Positions 1 to 6,200 of a DNA stretch of 6,851 nt are shown piece by piece. The notes beneath the pieces were generated by a model, which saw nothing but the letters and a program-made list of their open reading frames with translations, did not search any database and had not been told where the DNA came from. Numbering within the stretch: the first letter of the stretch is position 1; every line of letters begins with the position of its first letter. This stretch comes from JAAZFE01 sp034005635 (GTDB taxonomy: Bacteria; Verrucomicrobiota; Kiritimatiellia; CAIQIC01; Lenti-01): assembly GCA_034005635.1 (NCBI GenBank), contig JAVEUJ010000127.1, positions 1 to 6,851 on the forward strand, in the 5' to 3' direction. A program made the translations under genes and the position numbers.

Positions 1-240
1 TTAGCCCATGTGGCGTTGAGCTGGAACAACGATAGCGACAAGGAAACCGGCTTTGTGATCTATCGCCATACGGCCAACGCGTTCGAGTCGGCCACGCCCC
101 TCCACACAAACGCGGCGAATGTCACAACCTACAACGACACGACCGCAGTGATCGGCACCCGGTATTATTACTGGATCGTGGCGACCAATGCCCTCGGCAC
201 GAGTTCCCCAAGCGATCCGGACTCCGGCTTCCGCAAGCTG
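1..240 (+). other. FN3-like repeat 1 (N-terminal strand missing)
   Basis: Residues 1-80. The window enters at VALSW, the B-strand with the conserved FN3 Trp (residue 8), followed by TGFVIYR (the C-strand 'Y-V-Y/W-R' pattern), TYNDT at 43-47, and RYYYW-IVATN at 54-63. It closes with a Pro/Asp-containing linker ending FRKL at 80. The A-strand that normally precedes VALSW (compare VSATD in the next two repeats) is absent, so the module starts upstream of base 1. FN3 modules are generally binding or spacer units in extracellular proteins. Confidence 0.8.
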
Positions 241-3200
241 CCGATGGTGACGGGTGTCTCGGCGACGGACGGGACCAGCACGGATTACACGACGATCACG
301 TGGACCGATTCGAACGCGGGCGAGAGTGGATACAGCGTGTGGTATTACACCGCGAACGCTTCGGGTTCGGCGCTCTTCTTGGGCAACACAGCGGCGAATG
401 TAGCGACCTACAACCATGAGGGGACGCCGGGACAACAGTACTACTACTGGGTGCGGGCGACCAACAGCACGCTGGCGACCCAGAGCGATCTGCAGGCGGC
501 CGGCGAGCCGGGCTACCGGAGGCTGGCGCCGGTGTACGTGAGCGCGACGGACAACACGGATACCGAGCAGGTCGCGCTGACGTGGACGGACATCCTCGGC
601 GAGACGGGCTATCAGGTCTGGCGCAGCGAGACGACCAGCCCTAACGATGCGGAACTCCTCGAAACCCTGACGGCGGGCGCGACGAGCTACAACGACACGG
701 ATGCGATGTCGGGCTTCCAGTACTACTATTGGGTGATCGCCACAAACAGCTCTAGCAGCAGCGCAAGCGAATGGGTCCCCGGGGATCCGGGCATGCGCCG
801 GCTGGTGGAGAACCCTGTTTCCGCCGCCGTCGCGAGGGACGGCCGGGAAATGGTGCGGGCGACCATTGTCGCGAATTCGGGCGACATGGACGTGCTGGTG
901 CTGCATTCGACGGTCGAGGCGGTGACCACCCGCCCGACGATGAACACGGCGTATAGCGTGGGCACCGCCATCGGCACCGCGAAGGTGGTCTACAAGGGCG
1001 CGGCGGCGGATTTCCGCGAGCACGTGGTGGCTCCGAACACAACGAACCACTATCGGGTCTTCAGCATAGACCCCAACGCCGGAACCAAAATCTACTATTC
1101 GCCGGGTTCGATCCCCTCGCACTCGCCGGTGGTGACCAAGCCCTACCAGCCCAACGTGGTGGTGGAAACCTTCTCCTACACCAACGTGACGCTCAACTCG
1201 GCCAGCTTCACCAACAAGGCCGGCGGCGCCAACTGGGCTTCGGGCTCCAACTGGGTGCTGTCCACCGACGGGGTCTCGTCGTGGCTCGTGCTCCCCGACG
1301 ACTCGTTCGACGATCGGCCGATCTTCTCCACGGCGCCGTCGAATCAGGCGACGCTCAGCGGTAACCGTGCCTTCATCAATCTGGATGGGGCGAGTCGCTG
1401 GGGCAACGCCACGCGGGCCATTCCGGCCACCAACAGCGGAACCGTCTTTGTTTCAGCCCTCATGGCCTATCGATATGAAGGCGACAACGAGGGGGCGGCG
1501 CGCTGGATGACGATTGCGCCCATGGACGGCGAAAATGAAGCCTTTGAGTTCGGCAAGGTCTGGGGTGGCCATCGCCTGTTCAGCATTCGCCAGGGCGGCA
1601 ATAATGGGGCCAGCAGTTATTATCTGAATCCCTATCACGCCAGCACGGACAACTGGTATTGGGTGGTGATGAAATACGATTTCGGCACCGGCACCGCCAA
1701 AGCCAAGGCCTTCTGGAAAGGCCAGGACATTCCCTCCGCCGAGCCGGCGGACGATGAATGGAACGTGACCTGGACGGGCATGAATCTGTCCAAGATCACG
1801 GGAATCCGCCTCAAGGCGGGAGGCAGCGATACCGATCAGCTCGGCGGCGCCCTGTTCGACGAGGTGCGGGTGTCATCGGTGTGGCCCGCGCTGATCGGCG
1901 AACCGAACATCGTGGTCACGCCGTTGTCCATGGATTATGGCAACGTGGAAACGGACCGGACGGATGTGGCCACGTTCTGGGTGCAGAACACAGGCGGCGA
2001 CAACGTGCCGCTGACGGTCAGCTCCCTGAAGCTGGGCGGGACGAACCCGACCAACTTCTCGCTCTCGGCCAGCAGCCTGGGGGTCATCAACTACGGCCAG
2101 AGCAATTCGTTCACGGTGAGGTTTATGCCGCATGCGGTGCAGAGCTTCTCGGCGACGCTGTACGTGACCAACAGCTCCGGCACCAGTCCGGTGGTAATTC
2201 CGCTGACGGGCATCGGCACCGTCAGTTCGGGGACGAACCTGCCGGCCGTGGATGGCTATCAGGTGGGGGTGACCAATCAGGTGACGGACGGCATGGTGAC
2301 CTCCGGCGTGTTCTCCGTGGTGGTGGAGGCCTTCCACTCCCGGGGCATCCAGGCGGCCACCTACGACCTCTTCAACGGCAGCGGCGTCAAGATCCTGACG
2401 AACCAGGCCTTCGAGTCATGGACCAGCGCCAACGGCCGGAACTACGTGCTCTCCAACGCCACGCACTCCGGCTATTGGCCCGCCACTCCGTCGGATGCCT
2501 ACAAGCTGCGGGTCTACCTGACCTCCACCAACGGCATCGGTTCCACCAACAACTACGTCGGGGGCAGCGGAGGCATCACGGCGCCGGATTTGTTCTTTTC
2601 CGAGTATATCGAAGGGTCGAGCAACAACAAGTTTCTGGAAATCTACAATGGAACCGCGTCTTCAGTAAATCTATCCAACTACAAGGTGCTCCAATACAAC
2701 AACGGCTCCGCCTCACCGACTTACACCCTCGCGCTCAGCGGTACGCTGGCGCCGGGCGCAGTCTACGTGATTGGAAATAGCAGCCAGGGGCTGGGCGTTT
2801 CGGTCGATCTGTCCACTAGTTCCTCCGTGATGACTTTCAACGGAAATGATGCCATAGCCCTGGCGAAGAGCGGGGTCAACATCGACGTGGTGGGCCCCAT
2901 CGGCAGTAGTGCCGATTTCGCCAAGGACGTGACCAAGGTGCGCAAGAGCTCGGTCACGGCTGGCACGACGACGTATGCCACCAGCGAGTGGGATAATTAT
3001 GCAGTCGACACAACCACCTACCTGGGTGCGCACACGATGGATGGTGCCGGGGAAAGTGGCACACCGATGGTATTCCAGGTCATTGACGACGATACGGCGG
3101 CACCGGAGATCACGGCCCCGATGGTGAATGGGCAGATTGCGCCGCACAGTTCGGCCGTCGGCCCGTCGATCCCGATCGGCGACGTGCCGGTGGGTGGGTT

Positions 3201-6200
3201 TAAACTGGATTGGGAGATCCAGGACGTGGGTAGCGGCGTCTTTGCCGCGAGCAATCATTACACGCTGAAGCGCAGCAACGTCGTGATTTCCGCCAGCGCG
3301 GTGACGGTGGGCGCGAACGGTGATGGCAAGGCTGCGCCATTGTCCATCAGCGCCACGGTGCCCCGTTCCAGCATGATTTGGGGCAACTACGTGCTGAGCC
3401 TGGCGGGCCATGATTTTGATCCGGAGTGGGTGGGCGATATTTCGTCCGTCTCGAACGTCTATTACTTCGTGATTGCGGCGCCGAGCATCGGCGTGGACCC
3501 GATCTCCCTAGATTACGGCACGGTGGACCGGAACGCAACGTCGAACCGGACGGTGGTGGTTACCAACAGCGGCAATGCGGACCTGGTCATCAGCAGCATC
3601 GGGTTCACTGGCACGGGCAACGGCTACTTCACGGTGGCCTCGCCTGCTGTGCCCCTGACGGTGACGCCCGGCGATTCCGCCAATGTGGTGGTGAGCTTTA
3701 CGCCGACGGCCGGTGGGAACTTCAACGTCACCATGACGCTGAACAACAACTCGCCGGACCATCCCGCCCAAACCGTGCCGATCACGGCGGTCTGTCACGA
3801 TCCGGAGACGTCGCCGCCGACGCTGGTCGATTTCGCGGCAGTGGACTCGCGGCTGGTCACCAACGAGGTGACCGATCACGCGCTGGGACACACCGACGTG
3901 ACGCTGAACTTTTCCCTGTGGCACTTCAAAGGCATGTCGCCGACCGGCGCCAGCTACGATTTGCTGGATCCAGCCGGCAATCTGGTTTGGACCAACGGGA
4001 CGTTCGACGCGATGACCGGCACGGTCATCGGCACCAAGACTTGCCAGGTGTTCTCCGCCACGGTGCCGGGCTTCTATCCGGCGGTGCTGGGCGTCTATAC
4101 GGCCCGGGTCACGGCCGTCAGTTCCAATGGCTACGGCGTGACGGACCAGGCGACCTATACGCCTTCGACGGCGGGTACGGGTGTGCCTTTCGTTTTGGAC
4201 CGCTTCTCGCGGCCAGACGTGTCGGATGATATCGGCGCGGGCTGGGCCACGAACAACACTGGGCCGACCGCCGGCAACATCCAACTTCGGGATCACGCCC
4301 TCCAGTTCTACGGCGTCGGCGGAACGTCTGGCGACGGGCGGCTTTCCGTGGTGCGCGACATGACCGGGCGCTACAACCCGGTGCTGACCAACAACGCCGG
4401 AACGCTGACGTGGGCGTTCAACTTCTTCTCGGGCCAGGCCAATATGACGGGGCTGGGTTCGGGCAAATACGCGGGCTTATACGTCCTGGGAGCCAGCGCC
4501 ACCAACTTCGTAGGCGGCACGGGCCTGGGCTACGCCGTGCGCATTTGCAGCAACCAGGTCGCCCTGGTCAAGTTCACGGGCGGCCTGAACAGCGACACCG
4601 ACGCCACGACGATCGGCACGCCGGCCAACCTGGCCGCCAACAGCCCGATGGGCATCCGGGTGACCCTGGATGCGGCGACCGGCACCTGGACGCTCTATAC
4701 GACCAACTGGGGCGGCACCGGACCCGAAGCGTTCGGCAATCCGCTGGCGGCGGACGATCTAGCCACTTCAAACGTGGATGCCACCTATCTGGGGGCCACG
4801 AGCCTGCCATATGTCGGGTGCTACTGGAATCACGGCTCCGGCGCGCCCGGGAGCACCTACGGGGCGGTCTTTGACGACGTCTATGCGCCCTACGTGATGC
4901 CGGCGGCCCCGCTGATGAACTTCACGGTGATCGATGAAGATTGGCGCGGTCCCGAACACAGCGGCTTCAACGTGGACAACCGAGCCTTTACGGTCGCCTC
5001 CATCGCGAGCGGCCTGACGGTGACGGGCCTGGTGGCGGATGCCAATGGCGTCTATGCCGGCACCAGCAACGTCTGGACGCTGTTCAGCAACGCCACCCAG
5101 GTGGCGTCCGGTTCCATGACCATGACGCCCAACACCGATGGGGCGGGGACGCTGGCCACGCCGGCGGCCCTGTCAACCACCATACCGTTCAACGCGTTGA
5201 ACACGACCAATTATACGTTCACCTTCCGGTTGGTCAGCACCGACTTTGACGTGGACCGCCCGGGCGATTTCCTAAGCATCACCAATACCTTCACCTTCAC
5301 CATCGTGGACACCGAGGCGCCGACCCCGACGGACGTGACGGCCACCGGCGACGGCATGGAGATGGCCGTCTTGACCTGGAACCTCAATGGGGCCAAGGGC
5401 GCCGTCGTGCTGCGCAGTGCGGACTCTGCCGCCATCGCCGCGGCCACGATGTTGACGATGGGCACGGCCTACAACCAGGGCGACGCGGGCCCCAACGGCA
5501 CCACGGTGGCCTATCACGGCACCAACCAGACCGGGGCAGAAATCGTGGTCCCGATGGGCTCGTCGAACTACTTCCGCGTCTTCGGCGCCAACGGCACCAT
5601 TTATTCGGTGGATTCCGTCGCCCCCGCGGTCGTGCCCCTGATGAAATACGAAGAAGGCGAAATCGTCGATCAGTTTGCCTACACCAACAACTATATTTGG
5701 ACGCATGACGGCGGCGGCACGAACTGGGCCTATCTGAACGACCAGGCCGGCACCGGCCAGGGCTGGAATGGCCCCTGGACGGGCGACATCAACAAGGCGC
5801 TGACCATCGAAGACGTCAATCTGCTGGTTGGCGACACGCAATTCCCGGATCCCTATGCCAACAAGCTGCAATGGGTACCCAACACACAGGAGGCCACGAG
5901 CGTGGCGATCACTCGCAAACTGGCGACCAAGCGCAGCGGAAAGACATTCATCGCCTTTATGATGAACTACAAGGTCGGGAACAACGATTGCGACCTGTCC
6001 AACAAATATATCGGACTTTCCCTGATGAGCGGCACGGGTGCGGATACCGAGGAAATCTTCTTCGGTAAACTGCATGGCCGCGACAAGGATGCGGGCATCA
6101 ATGTGCCGGCTACCGGCGAGTTCATATCCAACACCCCCTACTATGCCTTCAATGCTAAACACCATGACGACTACATGATCGTGGGCGAGTGGGATCCCGC

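Larger units (their letters stand above)
1..804 (+). repeat. Three tandem FN3-like coding repeats of about 93 codons
   Basis: Three consecutive units share the same landmarks in register. The motif YYYW followed by ATN falls at residues 55-63, 147-155 and 241-249, spacings of 92 and 94 residues. A Tyr-Asn turn (TYND, TYNH, SYND) lies 7 to 12 residues before each YYYW. A boundary linker of the form (G)xRRL or FRKL ends each unit at residues 80, 175 and 268. At DNA level the copies differ at many synonymous positions (for example TAT TAT TAC versus TAC TAC TAC), which suggests an old duplication rather than a recent slippage array. Confidence 0.85.

Noticed and set aside
1..804. DNA-level tandem repeat or CRISPR-like array
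   Set aside because: The periodicity is about 280 bases and is conserved in protein only. Copies differ at many synonymous sites and there are no short identical repeats with spacers.
1..1122. 373-codon open frame on the - strand
   Set aside because: Arg/His/Val-rich composition with no motif, opposite four consecutive FN3-like modules; a shadow frame.
1758..2780. 340-codon open frame on the + strand in frame 3
   Set aside because: It overlaps the LamG, ASH, VTD and lamin-tail coding sequence in another frame. Its translation is Arg/Gly/Gln-rich low-complexity sequence with no domain.
2713..3411. 232-codon open frame on the - strand
   Set aside because: Antisense to the lamin-tail and first VIDDD modules, with no domain or credible ribosome binding context considered convincing.
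3426..4296. Overlapping open frames on both strands (267 codons on +, 262 codons on -)
   Set aside because: Both overlap the second ASH and VTD modules, which are clear in frame 1. Their Arg/Gly/His-rich products are typical shadows.
4381..4620. Possible frameshift or gene boundary around the change of module type
   Set aside because: Frame 1 continues through with beta-strand patterning on both sides, and no stop or start arrangement suggests a boundary.
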